From Callipepla californica brunnescens (Eukaryota > Chordata > Aves > Galliformes > Odontophoridae): a stretch of 64,000 nt of DNA. Below the pieces are notes generated by a model. The model was not told the DNA's origin, did no database searches, and worked only from the letters and a program-made list of their open reading frames with translations. Location of the stretch: NCBI GenBank assembly GCA_023055505.1, contig JALIRH010000050.1:1860001-1924000 (forward strand). Direction: 5' to 3'. Below, one piece after another: positions 50,101 to 63,584 of the stretch (positions are counted from its first letter, which is position 1; every line of letters starts with the position of its first letter). Position numbers and translations under genes: made by a program.

Positions 50101-53100
50101 GGAACTGTTTCCACAGAAGCCTTAAATAATCCCCATAGAGATATTTTTTTCTTCGGGGTTCTATAATAGAACTCTAATGATAACATCATCTCTTTGCCTT
50201 AATTTGCTGAATATGGGGTCTGTTTCTAGAAATCTGTAAGGTCACACACGTGGTGGTTCAGTCTTTGCACTGATACATGAGACATGTAGATAGCTGCTTT
50301 TCCTCTCCCTGAAGGCAAGCAAGAAAAAGCAAGCAGGGTATTCCAGAGTATGCTGTCATGATGGTTCGGTGATGTAGAATGTTGGTTGCTGCTGTCCCAG
50401 TGCATGTGATCCTGACCCATATGGAATATTTGGAGTGAGAGCATTTTGAACATAAAGGAGATGCTCACGCTGGATTTCCCTTCTGATAGACATCTAGTGT
50501 TTCTAGTTCATCTATTTATTCACAAATCGGTTTGTCTTTAACACAATTTTTAACATAGCTTTAATTTAGTCTCTGAAGAAATATGTAACAGATTGTTCTG
50601 GCTGATGTAGTTGCTCCCACATCTCTACCTTTTTATTGTAAATCTTGGGACAGGGTAACACTGAGATGTAGCCATAATGATGCCCAAAAGAGCATCAGCC
50701 ATTTTCAAGGGCAGAAAGCAGGGCACGGTGAGGGAAAGGTGGGCAGCCAGCAAGGACTCAGCCCAGATGTATCTGCTTGCTGAGAAAGTGGAGCGAGGAA
50801 GAAAGAGGGATGAGGTTTGTGCTAATTGACAGTGGGCTGTGGCCCGTAGGTCGCAGCAGGAGTGAAGGTTGTTGAAGTTTAGTCTGAGCTACTTCCATTA
50901 TCTTCACAGCTAATTCCACTTTATGTCAGACTGACCATTGTATGTTTGATTTCAGATGAAAAGCTATTTGAACTGCTAACATTATCTGAAATTGCACTGA
51001 TTTATGCAGTAACAACCATCAAACACTACGACTGATAAAACCCATGTTAGGTCCCATTCTTGCAGGCTTTACATGCGTGTTTAATCTCAAGATGAGCTCT
51101 GCTCATATTTTTAGGTCTACAACTTGATATAACAAGAGATATCAAGTGTAATCTTTTATTAGAAGTAAAGCCTGTTTAATACTTTCTGGAAAGTAGCAAT
51201 TTCAATTTTAATTTTGGTGGGTCTATTTCTGGTAATGAGTCACCTCAGCACCAGTATCTAAGATAGTTCTGGTTGTATACTAACCCCTGCATATCATTGG
51301 GGCAGACCTTTTCCTTGGACTGCAGCAATTACTAAATCTAATCTTACATTATGCTTAAATAAAAGACTACATTCAAGGAATGTCCAAATCTTATCGAGGT
51401 AATTTTAAAATATTTCTATTTGCTGCAGTGAAGAGGGTAAAATTGATGGATGAGGATCCTACTGGGTGAGCTGGTGGTCTAAGGGGAAATCAAGCTTTGG
51501 AGAAAAGATACAATAGTTGATAAAGATTCCTCCTTTATTTGGTATTTCAGCAAATCTGCTGCTAATTTAGGGTGTGGGAAGAGGAGTGAATTAGATACAG
51601 TGGGTAAGAAGGTACTGTCCATTCACTTAAAAACTAATTGAATTTTTAGCTGCCTTTTAGATTAAACTGCATATGTGTTCCCAGTCTATTGCAGTAGGAA
51701 GTAAAATGTTCTCGTTTGCAACTGCAATACTAAACCAATTAATTTTACTTCATTTTGCAAAAGATTTACTATGGCTTATGTGTCTCTGGAAAAAACAATA
51801 GTAGACAGATGTAAAATGCTCTAGAACGAAGAATATTTTTTTTTAATAAAGATTGGACAGGTAGGTCTTATTTCAGCAATAGCTAGGATTAACAACAATG
51901 AAGTGTAAGTGGGTTAAAGATTAGGCTTTACCACTCTTCTTCAGACTCACTAGTAAACACTTACATAGCTTGGTGTGTATTCACTGTGATAGGCTCTTTG
52001 ATTTTGGTAGAAGCAAAAATTATGGAAGAAACCGCAGGAAAAGAATGAGAAAAGATTGCACGGGACTGATTGGCAAACTAGCAACAGCTGTTAGAACAAT
52101 CAAGGGGGATGGCAAGGAGTCCTTCAGTAGGAGCTGAAGGAGTGAGGACTGGATTTATCATAATGAAGAGAAAGGCAAAATGATGAGAAGAGGGAAGTTC
52201 CTGAAGAAGGATTTCAAATACTACCTTGTTGGAAGTTCTTGGTACAAAGGGAGTAGTCAACAGGGGGCAGAAAATTATTAAAAAATAAGTAAACAGCCTC
52301 TTCTGTGTAAGATATATTTTTTTATATATGTTTTTCTCATGAGAGGCTTGTGTTGTAAAATTGCAGGAGTGTTTGAATTCTCAAAGAGTACGTGGACTAT
52401 ATGGGTTTGAGTCAGGTGGGGAAGGACTACTGTCTGTATGCACAGGGTGTACTTTGTGTTACATGGATGTATCTTCATCTTCCTGCTGAACAGGAAGAAC
52501 TTTCAGCAATTTCTGGAATCTTTCTGCACTTGCTTCCTTTTTATAGACTTTGATCCTCCTGTCTTTGTTTTCTTTACTTCTGTGCTTCAAGAGTACAAAG
52601 ATCTGAAGATAAAATTGACCTAAACTGAAAATTCCCTGAACCAGTAGAATTGACTGGGGCTGTGATCACACTCAATTTCACACTGCTGCTAGTGTTATGT
52701 AGAGTAATATTGTGAAGGATTCCATCAATTTTTTTATTCAGCTGCTAGTTGTTGGGATGGTAAGGAATCACAGGGAGGTGCACTATTTTTTTTTTTTTTG
52801 TCATCATTATAGTGATTTCACATAGAATCTTTTCACTTCTTGACTGAATATCTGCAGCTGATTTTCAAAACTGTATGTGACGTTTGAAGTCCTGGTTTCA
52901 TACATGTTTTTCTTGATGAAAAAGTTAAGCTAAATTGTTCCAGCTCTTTGGCTATTTGTCTCAACCCTGAGAACCTTTTCAGCTGAACCATTTAGAGTAC
53001 TGTACAGACCACCAGTTGTCGTATCTTGCTTCCAAGTGTCTGAATCATACCAACCACATCACAGAAAATGTTTTTTACTGGTCCTTTACGCCGGTCTAAA

Positions 53101-56100
53101 CTGAGTAATTCTGCTTGGAAAAATTAAAAACGAAATAAAACTTTTAAACCATATTGAATCACTTTGTTGCACCATGTTAGTTCTGCTGGTGATAGTGAGG
53201 GTGCGGAGTAAGGGCAGCAGTGAACCTGGTTGAGGGAAGAGAAGGTAAGGTCTGTTTTAGCCAACCTTGATACCGGAAGAAAGATGTGGAGAACTTGCGC
53301 ATTATGCTTTTTTATCATCTATGTTCTGTAATCAAGAGGTTTAGTGATGTATTCATTACTAGTATCAATCTTCTTGTTCCGCTGCAACAGCCTATAGACT
53401 TGGTTAGAGAGCTGGATAGGACTCTTGTGCTAGATAGCATGTACATTTGCTGTGCAGATTGCTTTATCCTTGTAAGGGACATAAGATTCCATTGGTGTGC
53501 ACCTGCATATGCATTACATCATGGAAGAATATATGTTCCGGTTTACTGCTTTGGAAAAAAGTAGTTAAAATTTAATTGTATCCATCATTGCTTCTCTTTC
53601 ACTCATCCATCTACCATTCAGCCAACTTTTCAAGGAATTTCATGGCCTCATATCACATACTGAAGTTTCTGTATTGCTAGTTACATACTGACAACTCCTG
53701 AATGTAGGGTAAATAGTGTGTAGCTATCTATTGGAATTAATTCTTTGCTATGAAAGTTTTCTGTTGCTATCCTTGCTTACTCAGAACAACAATTACTTCC
53801 TCAAGTCTTCTCTCTTGCTTTTCTGTTTTGGACTCATTTGTTTCTCAGGTGCAGCTGTACTTTTGCTGTTGTTATATTTAGCTGCATTTGCAGCTTGTGA
53901 TTGACTTCACTGTGGTCAGTCCTGACTGCAGCCTCCAGAGCTTTGTGTGTAACTACCTTTTTGATGTTTGTCTGACTGCCTCCTTGCTCTGCGTCTCCCC
54001 ACAGAAATTCTCTACAGTTTGTATTTGGAGAGACAAATCTGGGTCTTGAAAATCTGTTTTGTGAATGACTTGTAGTGGGGGAAAAAAAGATTCATTATTG
54101 AATCTGCGTAGCAGCACATCTTAAGTTTTTAGTAGGAAGAGGAAAGCATGAGGAAGAGATGCAGTTAACTATAGCTTTTTAATCTAAAAATTACAATCTA
54201 TTCTTTAAAATTGAGTTTGTCATTATTGCACAAACTGATCTGTGTAAGAGTTGTTCTTAGCAGTTATAGTTGCTCAGAAGAAGTGTATTATTTGTGTTTA
54301 TTTTTTCATTTGTTTGAAGCTAGTGAAAGAGAAGTGTTAGCTGCATGGAAACCCTGTCAACTTACCCAGGGAACAGATGTGCACATGATACACAGGCATA
54401 AGTCTCTATTTCATCATTGTCATGGTAATCCATCTCAATCTTACTTCTGGGAGACTACTTCTAAGTTTAATGTCAATTTACATTTCAGTAAATACCATGT
54501 TTTTATTTCTTCACTGTGGTGAAGATGTTCTTATTTATTAGATGACAGCGGTTTTGAAATGTCTATCATGTTTGTAACGTGTCTACAATGACAAAACATA
54601 TGCCAAAAAAAAACACAAACTGTAGAAAATAATGCATACTGAGCAAGCAGTTATTTCAGCCCTAGTAAAACAAAGCAAAAAAACCTTGGTAGTTACCCTA
54701 CATTTTCCAAAGAGTCATTTGGTGCCCCAGCGTTATGAATGACTGAGCAGCTCTCTACCTGTAAAGTTTGCTGAGGCTGAACTCTGAGGGGACCCGCTTT
54801 AGAAACTGAGCTGTCATTAGAAAATACTTTATGTAAAAGCACCTCATAATTCCAGCAGAAATGCTGGTTAACAGGGAGAAAATGTGTGTCACAGACAAAA
54901 AGTTTCAGGAGTTAGGATTCAGATTGCTGCTATGAACTTCATTTAAAAAGCGAAATCCTGATAATTGTCATCAATTGGTGAAGCCATTACTGTACTCCGT
55001 CTTCGTGGAACAATGCCAAACGTATATGGCTGAATTGTGGATTAACTCTGTCTCTTAAACATTTAAAGATCTTCTGTTATGTAACACCTGCAATTTCTCA
55101 AAATGGAGAAGCAGTCTATTACCTAATAAGATCAATTTTGCAAAGAGATTTGAGAACAACATGTGACACTGAAAGTAAAAAAAAATTTCTCCACTTTGCT
55201 CTCTGTGATTTTGCTACTTTAAATTGCTCTCTGTTTTTCAGAATTTCTTTGGAAAAGTGCTGCGAGATACTTCTCGTGTGATAGATCCTTCAAGTTTATT
55301 TCTTTATTTATTTTGGTTTCTGCTGTGAAAACAGCTGAATGCAAATAACTTCTTACAAGATTTAATTATAACTCACTGATAATCAAATGGTTTTACAAGA
55401 TTTGAGAGCTGTTAATGTACTGCACTTTGGATATGCTGCCTGCTGGTGCAAAAATGTTGAAAAATTCCTTTTTCACACTTGAACTTCGTCTCAGGACTTG
55501 TCTTTCTGAAACTACCTATGGTTTTCTTCTAATTGTATTTCACAATTTAATATGAGGTGAAGTGAATTTTAAAAGTCCCCCAAACCCAAGTCCCTAATTG
55601 TCTCTTTTTATTACCAAGTGAATATATATTTTTATTAGCATTTTGGATCAAAAGTCCACTGTAAAATGACAAATAATAAATTACATGAGCTTAACACTAA
55701 AACTTTGGTTTTCTGCTGGACTGCTGTTTTTATTGGTTATTTTAACTTTGTAAACTATTTTTTTTTCCAACTTTTCTCCAAAGGTAATGAAATATATATA
55801 AATAATGATCTGTGTGGGTTTATATATCCAATGCAGTGTGCTCTACTCAACTGTTCTTCTATATTAAGTAAATTCTTTAAATTAGCTGGTCTAAAACTGA
55901 AGGAAACTTATTATAATGACTGCTCCTCAGATTAGCAGCCATGATTTTGTTGTTCTAAAGATGCCCTTCAGCTAATTTGTCATGGTGCTTTCACTTTGTG
56001 CCTTCTCAGCTTTGGTTTCTCGTTTATATTCAGGTCCATTTAGGCTAGATATTTTTATTTATATTAATTTCAAATGAGTTTTTGTTTTGTTTTTCTTGAT

Positions 56101-56937
56101 CTTAGAGCAGGATTAGGGAAACTGAAGGGAAAAACAACCCACTATATTTCTTGTTACGTGGTCTGGCAAATCCTTATCCTTTTTCGGGGGGGGAAAGAGG
56201 GTGGGATAAACTGCTCTGTCTTGCATGGAACTTTCCTGTAAATTTTGATAAGCTTTTAATCTGAATTCCAAGTTGAAACAAATGTATTTTGAAGATAGCA
56301 ACTGTGCAATACATTGCTTTCTCTCACACAAATTCTTCAATTCTACTTGTTAATTTTCTATCATATTTGATTAAAAATTTTTTTTTAAATGCACACAATT
56401 TTGCTAATATTCATGTATGTTTCAGGCAGTGTTGAACAACAAAAAACAAACATGTAAATTGAGAGTACACGTTTGAAAACAATTAAAAAACCAACCAAAC
56501 AAAAAAACACTAACTACTGTATCAGTCTAAAAATGCAGCACTTTCTGGAGTCTTATAAAATGTGCTTTTTAAAAATGGTATTATAACAAACTAGTTTTCT
56601 TCTATGTTTGTTCATTTTCACCTCTTTAGGTAGTACATCTGGTTTTGCTGTTAAAGTACAATTATTGTGTGGCTCTATTTTAGTAATGATAATTTCTTAT
56701 GACATATTTGGATACAATGTTAGATCCTTAATTTATTTGCTCTATTTGTGCAAGCAAACATTTTGACTTTTGAGAATCCTTGCTGGCTTTTTTTGTTAGA
56801 AATAGTGAAAATCATTCTTCTTGAAGATTGAAACTTTTAAAACAGTAACAGTATAGTTCTCCATCAAACAGTGGCTTTAAGGTGTGCCCTGTTTAGAATG
56901 TAGTACAACCTGTTGTATAGAATAGTATTATATAATA
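47121..56937 (+). other. Putative first intron, left part
   Basis: AT-rich sequence without recognised coding exons or interspersed repeats. It contains the 72-nt perfect hairpin at 48417-48488 and an excellent unpaired acceptor at 48169 (CTTTTTTGTTCCTCCTTAG). The sequence after that acceptor holds ATGGAGTTTAAT, but that frame closes after 20 codons and no donor is obvious. Direction and intron status are inferred from the CpG-island donors. Confidence 0.4.
48417..48488. repeat. Perfect 25-bp inverted repeat (72-nt hairpin, pre-miRNA- or MITE-like)
   Basis: The left arm 48417-48441 (starting ACCAGAATGCACTGTGC) is exactly complementary to the right arm 48464-48488 (ending GCACAGTGCATTCTGGT). 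The 22-nt spacer can itself pair (TATATA with TATATA around TTGCA). Pairing continues outward for three positions if one U-G wobble is allowed. The length and arm size fit a young microRNA-type hairpin or a tiny palindromic MITE, as in the mariner-derived MADE1/miR-548 case in primates. I do not recognise the arm sequence as a known microRNA. The structure is seen directly; the function is unknown. Confidence 0.9.
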
Positions 56938-57118
56938 ATTGAATCACCAAGGCTGGAAAAGACCTCTAAGATCATCTGGTCCAGCTCTCCACCAATGTTT
57001 TCCACTAAAACACATCCCTCAGTACAACATCTGAATGTTTCTCGATTACTCCAGCTACATGGCAAGCCTGTTCTAACACCTCACCTGTCTCTCAGAGAAC
57101 ACTAGCATGTTCTATCTC
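56938..57118 (-). mobile_element. CR1 LINE 3' fragment, minus orientation
   Basis: It starts with AATTGAATCACCAAGGCTGG, then AAAGACCTCTAAGATCATC and GGTCCAGCTCTCCACCAATG, matching reverse-complement CR1 3' UTR. The octamer tail is eroded (TATTATATAATAATTGAATC). The fragment ends against a poly-T run. Confidence 0.85.
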
Positions 57119-57120
57119 CA

Positions 57121-57137
57121 TTTTTTTTTTTTTTTTT
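57121..57137 (+). repeat. Poly-T run
   Basis: Seventeen T bases directly after the CR1 fragment. Confidence 0.95.
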
Positions 57138-59360
57138 GCAACAAGAAAAACAAAATCTATAAAACTTGATGTGGGAACTTCCCGTGCAAGAATAGCTGGT
57201 AATACCTGAACTTTGCTGGACTTAGCTGTCTGTTGGCATGTATGTTCTCAAATGCTGAAAAAATTGCTGTCCTTTTGGAAGGGGACTATGATGCCTTAGG
57301 TTTTTATTTTATTTTATTTTTTGTGAGTGTGTGAATGTTGGATGCAATTTGCCTACTACTGTTTGTAATTTGGTTTTAAATTCAAAGCCTTTGTATAATT
57401 TCAAGGTGACAAGTACCTTGAGATCTGTTCTGAGATTCAGTTAGCTGGTTGTCTTATTATTGTCTTATTTTTTCTCCATATTTTAATTTTCTGTAGTAAA
57501 TTGTTAAAAAACATTAAATAAAAAAGTCTTATACACCAATTTAATAATCATTATAGTGATTTACCTTTTATTTATCTGTACAATTTTTCTCTTATTCATT
57601 TTTGCAGTTAAATGCAGAAAATGGAGTATTAACTTCTTATTACATCAGTGCATTTGGAGTCTTTTCTAATGTTAAATCTTCACCCTTTAAACATGTGAGG
57701 AAAGTAACATTGTCAGTGAATTTCACATTACACACTTGTTTTCTTTCTGTACACTTCTTGGGTAAATTACCTGTCAAGACAGAGTATAGAAAGCTATGGT
57801 AAGAGTTTTACCATTACTTAGTTTTCTTCCCATTGTTTGATGATTTGATATACAGAGGTCCAGCAGAAGCCTTGCTCTCTTTTACTGTGTGTTAAGAGAG
57901 CTAAATGTAACCTTTGTCACTGGCTGTGGAGAGCTCTTATATAAAGTAATTTTCTACTAAATTGAAGGCTTCTCATAGTCAATAATCACTTTATGTGATA
58001 GACATATATCTTATCTTGTATCTCAATCATCATACGAAGGTGCTTTATTGTGAGAAATTATCTTTGGTAGGCCAGTTGTTTGGTTGAAATCCAGCGATGC
58101 AATGAATCAATTGTGTGACACCCGCATAAAATAAAATGTTATAGTCTTTAGTCAAGCGGTGACTGGCTCTGTAGCCTCTGCAGTTTGTCACTGATGCGTG
58201 CTCTATGGGTTAACGGTAAGAGAGCTACTGCGTTGGCTTGGGAAGCTAATTTAATCTACTTTACAATCTGAATGGCTTTGTCTCTCATTTACTATGTGCT
58301 CTTTGTAGTGTCACTCTTAATGCTGTTTTACAAGACATTTTTCTTCCTGGCCTTCTTTGCTTCCCTTATCTAACATTGTGCTAAAGCTCGTGCGTGCTAA
58401 AGCTGGAGCTGAAGATGCCCCTTCCTTGTATTTGTTTTGTTGATATCTGCCTGTGTTGGTCTGAATTTTTCTGGATTTGGCAAGTATGGTCAGGCACACA
58501 TTTGAATTCAGTGCAATTGTGCAGAACAATCCAGTCTCTCTAGTTAGAGTACTCCAGCTCTCTATACTTTATGAAGAGATTCTGTTTTCTGAGTTATGAT
58601 AGAGGACTGTGTGTTCATTGGAAGACTGCACTGAGCTGGTCAGTAGAAAATGATGCACGGTGTACAGTGTCTTGCATGAAATCTCACATCTCTTCTGTGT
58701 TTGAAATACTGTGTTAAAAGAAGTCTCTTCATGCAAGAGCCATAAATGTGGCGTTCTCTGTCTAGGAGTAAACATGTAAGTGAAACAAACTTGTTGTCTC
58801 TGTAAGGGCAGTGATAGTGATTGCAGAGAGTGCCTGGTGCTTGGGGTATTTACATGGACAGCAGAAATGCCAGTCTTTCAATTTGCTGCCTTCTGAAGGG
58901 ATATAAGTTAATGACTTCTGCATCCTGTAAAAAGTGCAGGTTATGTAGTTTTATTACTATGTGACAAATGATCTTGAGAAATGGAAGTAAAGATCGTTAT
59001 TACTCTGTGACGTAGTGATTATGAGAAGAGTTGTTGGGTGTGTCACTACGCCACATCTTCTTTTCTTTCTTTCTTTTTTTTTTTTATTTTTTCCATAGAA
59101 ATGTTATTTGGCAAACAGATTTCAATCCTGGGAGTAGAAAATAGAATTTGGGTCTTAGCTCAGGATCATCAAAGCTGCTGATTGTTAAAGTCTAGACATG
59201 CATGTGAACGGTGTCAGAACCAAATATAAAGAATCTGGCATTTAGTTATTATTACCAAATGTCAGCTATTGTACCTGAAGAATATGTAGCTTCAGAAGAA
59301 AGTTTACTGAATTGTTTGAGCTGTCTTTCTATTATCACAACATTTTGCACACTTAATACA
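57138..59360 (+). other. Putative first intron, middle part
   Basis: AT-rich, with no interspersed repeat recognised. It includes one candidate exon (57608-57798) and a pyrimidine-rich (CTTT)n/poly-T patch near 59060-59090. Confidence 0.4.
57608..57798 (+). CDS. Candidate internal exon (hypothetical)
   Basis: A good acceptor (TTTTTCTCTTATTCATTTTTGCAG, ending at 57607) and a good donor (AGCTATG|GTAAGAG) bound 191 nt with one fully open plus-strand frame, LNAENGVLTSYYISAFGV and onward to KTEYRKLW. The frame stops only after crossing the donor. Strand and position fit the gene inferred from the CpG island 11 kb upstream. However, the peptide matches no family I recognise, its codons are as AT-rich as the surroundings, and a 64-codon open stretch is not rare by chance. 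It could also be a lncRNA exon or nothing. Confidence 0.2.
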
Positions 59361-59525
59361 TAGGTCGCTCTTAAAGTAATGCCTTCCTTTTATTACTGTG
59401 GAAACTATAATGGGTACAAAGAGCACACTAACACTGTTTGATTGAGAAAATTCTCAGTTATAAAAGTTCTTCAGAGTAGTCACTACCTTTAGCAGTGCAT
59501 TTTCATCAGTAATGAACAAGAAGCT
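59361..59525. mobile_element. Mariner-like DNA transposon fragment (Galluhop-like)
   Basis: It starts at TAGGTCGCTCTTAAAGTAAT, which looks like a mariner terminal inverted repeat at a TA target. Then come GGAAACTATAATGGGTACAA, AGAGCACACTAACACTGTTTG, and GTAGTCACTACC with GCATTTTCATCAG. It is better preserved at the terminus than the 36440 copy and is cut off after about 165 bp. It carries no transposase frame. Family assignment is from memory. Confidence 0.6.
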
Positions 59526-61779
59526 GAGTTCCATTTGTCTCTTCTATATTTTAAAAGAATTCATGGGTGTGGGGAAAATATATCTGCTGTCAAGTTGTTC
59601 ACCATCACAGCACATACAGCAGAGCAGAAGCAAGAATAACTTGCATATTTAATATGCCCAATTGCTCAATTAGTGCTAATATATTTTTATTAAACTCTAA
59701 GCTCCTTGACTTTCTGCATCTGACTTCAGTGTTTTTTGGTTTTTTTTTTTTTTTCTCATGGTGCTAACATAATTGTTGTCAATGTTATCCCAGTGAGGAA
59801 AAGAGTAAATAAATAGCTGCCTTTTTCTGTACATTTTTTTCTGATTAAATATTCTTATGAATATTCATAAAATTCTTAGATTCATTCTTTATCCAACTGG
59901 TTAACCTGAAACTACAGACTTTTTTTTTTAGTTCATTAAAAATGTACTTGTTTCTAAAGGGAGGTGGTCTGGCCTAAGACTGGAATGCTGATTGTGCTGT
60001 GTTTGTGATACATAAATCTGGATGTTTGTATATGCTTACGCTTCAAATGTAAAGCAAGATGATTTTACCTGATCACCAAAACAAGAAAGAAGTTTAGCTC
60101 ATAACCCATAACAAAAATGCTAAGTACTGTTTATTTCTCTGTATAACAATAATGGGCTGAACTGTGCTTTTAAGATGAATGAGCATAGTCTTCATAAAAC
60201 TCAATTATCTCACTATAGCTGTACTTGTGTAAAGTAAAATGATTGCATTTGTGTACAGGTATTAAAGAAGACTTTTGAGGCATCGTTGTGCTGTAACCAA
60301 TTACAAATATTTGTAAGAACAGAGGAAGAGAACTTTAGAGAATCCAATTTGTAAGTCTGGAAGAATGTTTCTTTATAGTGTTTCAGATTATGCACTTATG
60401 TGGATATTACCTTTTGGAGGAGAGCTTAGTTAAGGGGAAAGAAAAATCCCAAAGTACAGGGAGCCTTAAACTGTTAACACCAAAAGTGTGCCAGCTGGTT
60501 TACTAGAAAGTTGTGTACGTTTTCTAAATGATGAGGGAGAACTGAAGGTAGTGACTGTTTCTTACGGTCAATGGGAGGATGAACTGCAAAGTATTCTGAG
60601 TGTTAATGAGACTGGTTATCCCTCAAAGGCGGCTTTTTCAGGAGCATTTTAAAAGCAATCCCAAGGTAACTCTGCCTCTGCCAGACGCTGAGACTTAATA
60701 AATGGAGAATGTAAGTTCAGTTACATCGTTTAAGAAGGCATCAGTGAGTTTGTTGGAGGATAACAGAACTAGAGTATTTGGGAAATTTGGATGTATTTAT
60801 GGGCATCTACTGTGATTCTGAGAAAGTGTGCATAGTGGTAGAGTGGAAACATCATTGTCCTTTTAGGTTCATCTTTGACAAAGGCTTTTACATAGTGTGC
60901 TAACATTTCCAGTAAGTACACTGAAGATGTAAGGATTCAGAGCAATAATGTTTCTTGTTTCAATTGCACGACTATTTTATAATATTGCTTTTATTGTATA
61001 ATATAAAGTATAATATTAATAGCATTTGTAACATATTATGTATTATTTAATTGGCGTTTTGCACTTAGATCCATAATATTAATGGAAGTTATTGTGTATT
61101 AGTAAGTTATTAGCAGAATCCACAGTAATTTCAGTACATGCCTATAATTCACTGTTTGATGGTGAGCCACTTGGACTACCTATCTACATTTGTACTTGCA
61201 AATATTTGTCTCATCCATCATCATGCATATTGCTTTGAAAAGCTATTCAGTACTGGGATGTACAGCTGAAGATGTTTCAAGGAAGTTGTAGATTAGATTC
61301 AACAAAAGAAAGCATTTTTTTAAGGTTAAAGGACTGCAAATCTATGTTCCAATTTGAGCACCAGTAGTAAGCATGATGGCATTTGGCAAGACTTCAAGAC
61401 AAGACAGATAGTTACTAAAGATGTGTCCTAACCTGTTAGTACAGGTTTACTCAAGGAGTGCCCTTTCTGAGTGGATCTGGTGGTATTAAAATGTCAATTA
61501 AACTATAGTGATGCTGGATCCATGCTGGATAATGCTGACTCTGCTTATTTGCAAAGCTTCTTATGTTTTTGTTTGTTTTGGTGGGATGAGGAGGAAGGAG
61601 TTGACTGAAAACGTTGTGATACTCACTTGATAGACTACAAGAGACAAGGCCAGGGAAATGATACTGGTTCAAAAGAGTTTCAGAACTCAGTATTTGAAGA
61701 AAGGAATATATATATATTTTTTCCAGCCCAGGCGGAATGTCTCAGACCCCAACATAGGGGAGATAGACACAGCCCTCCA
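59526..61779 (+). other. Putative first intron, right-middle part
   Basis: No repeat family or exon recognised. T-rich runs lie near 59736-59754, and a very AT-rich patch with repeated TATAATAT motifs lies at 60975-61090. Confidence 0.45.
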
Positions 61780-62035
61780 ATAAGTAAAGGGTGTTTACGG
61801 AGGAAATGGAGGTGCTCTCCTCATGATGATAGATAATGAAAGAACATAGAAAACAGGGATGTCGCATTTCAGGGGAAGTTATGTCTGAGACCATGAGAAT
61901 AGACTGTAGCTTGTTCAGAGAACTGGTGGGATTCCCCTTAGTGGATGTGAGTTCTTTGTTTGCCAGGACCCTGAATAATCTGCTTTCAACAGAAGGTTGG
62001 ATCTGGACCGGAGATCCCTTCCAACACTGGCTGTT
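61780..62035 (+). mobile_element. Old CR1 LINE 3' fragment (CR1-X-like), plus orientation
   Basis: GTTTACGGAGGAAATGGAGG, a diverged middle, GGACCCTGAATAATCTG, AGGTTGGATCTGGA and GAGATCCCTTCCAACACTGG keep the order of landmarks in an older CR1 subfamily 3' end. The octamer tail is gone. It is much more diverged than the 19.5 kb copy. Plus-strand open frames here (61627-62108) are relics of chance. Confidence 0.6.
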
Positions 62036-62648
62036 TTTGTTGCAGCATTGCAGTATGAAGTTAATGTGTTCCTTTGTGTTCCTGCCTAAGGAAAATGGAG
62101 GAAGTTGACTGCTCCATATAAAACTGTGAAATACTGAATAGTAGATAAGTTTCTTTTATTCATCACTGGCAAGTCATTGGCATTATTGGCACAATTTTTG
62201 ATCATGCAGACTCCAAACTAAATGCCGGGTGTAGGCAATAGTTATGCAATACATGTTGATAGCTTATCATACACACTTCCGCTGTTCTCATTATTTGGTT
62301 ACTCTTTATATGAGCATATTGTGGGGGGTGGAGGGTGATGTTGCTGATCATGTCAAATACCAGTTGCAGAAGAGGAAGCAGAGGTTAAAGGTGTTTATAT
62401 TTTCTTCTCCACAGGAAAAAAAAAATGTGTATATTTCATCAAATAATTGAGTAAGTGCATGTAGTATCTTGGAATTGCTATTGCCAACCTTTGGTTTAAG
62501 CCTGATTGTAACTTTGGGCTTGCAACTACACAGAACGCACACCTTGAAAAGACCACTGTTACACCGTGGGGTACTGTAAGGAACGAACAAGGTTGCTGAG
62601 CAAATTTGTGTGAACTGAAATTTCTGCGACAGCTAAAATGTTTGTGGG

Positions 62649-62668
62649 TTTTTTTTTTTTTTTTTTTC
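62649..62668 (+). repeat. Poly-T run
   Basis: About 20 consecutive T bases after GTGGG. Confidence 0.95.
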
Positions 62669-63562
62669 CGTCTTGTTTTGACTAGTTCTGAGGTGTGACT
62701 TTGCAGGTGTTTTTCTGTAGTGTTTATTTTTGTGGAAAAACTGTGAGGGTATTTGAAGGTGAAAGGAATGCACTAGCTCTCCAGGGTGGTGTGTGCTTTA
62801 GTTGGTGGGGTGAGCAGTAAAACTATCTGTCTATGACAGATGGAGAAAACTCTTAGTAATGGCATCTGGATTTCTTTTTAGAAGGAAATGTGGCTTCCCT
62901 TCTTCTATGAGCTATACAAGTGAACTAACTTGCGTTAGTGAGCAGGCAGTGCAAAAGGATAGGGAGTTAGCTAACCTGAGTGTGCAGATAGGTGCTAACA
63001 CCCCCAAACAATCCTGTCTTTTTGTTTAGTCATGTTCACCTTGTGTATAGAAACTACAAGCAAGATATACATAAATAAAAAGTAAGCCAATTGTGATGGC
63101 ATTCACAAAGGTACATAGGGTTAAGTAAGCTACTATACTAAATGTTATTATGCTCACCATGCTGGTATGTACCCCACAAGTCCCTCTAGCAGGCACAGCA
63201 CAGACAAGAGATCACACTTAACAGCTACCTGGGATGTTTCCTCAGTGTTGACAAACTGCCTTTTTCCATGGACTCCTTTGAAACCAATCACATTGACAGT
63301 TCTACTGTCAAAGCTCCCAGTGACTCAAGGACTCCCACCTAGATTAGCTGTTGTTTTCCATTAATATTTCTTTTATCTTGAATCCTTTAACTGCTCACAA
63401 TTCCATCTCAGCAATTCTACCATTGCAGTTTTGCTGTCTGTTTCTTCACGCTTTCTCACAGCACTTTGTTTTAACTTTGCAGTTTCGATCCTTAAAATAC
63501 AGACAGCTGAGCACTGGGGCCACAGACGTGTGTGGGGTGAGGAGGTTACAGGTAGGGCTACA

Positions 63563-63584
63563 GAGAGAGAGAGAGAGAGAGAGG
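63563..63584 (+). repeat. (GA)n microsatellite
   Basis: Eleven AG units, likely polymorphic in length. Confidence 0.95.

Noticed and set aside
50640..50880. Purine-rich, less AT-rich span with an ATG frame (MMPKRASAIF)
   Set aside because: No supporting splice sites and the frame closes quickly. It is compatible with ordinary intron sequence.
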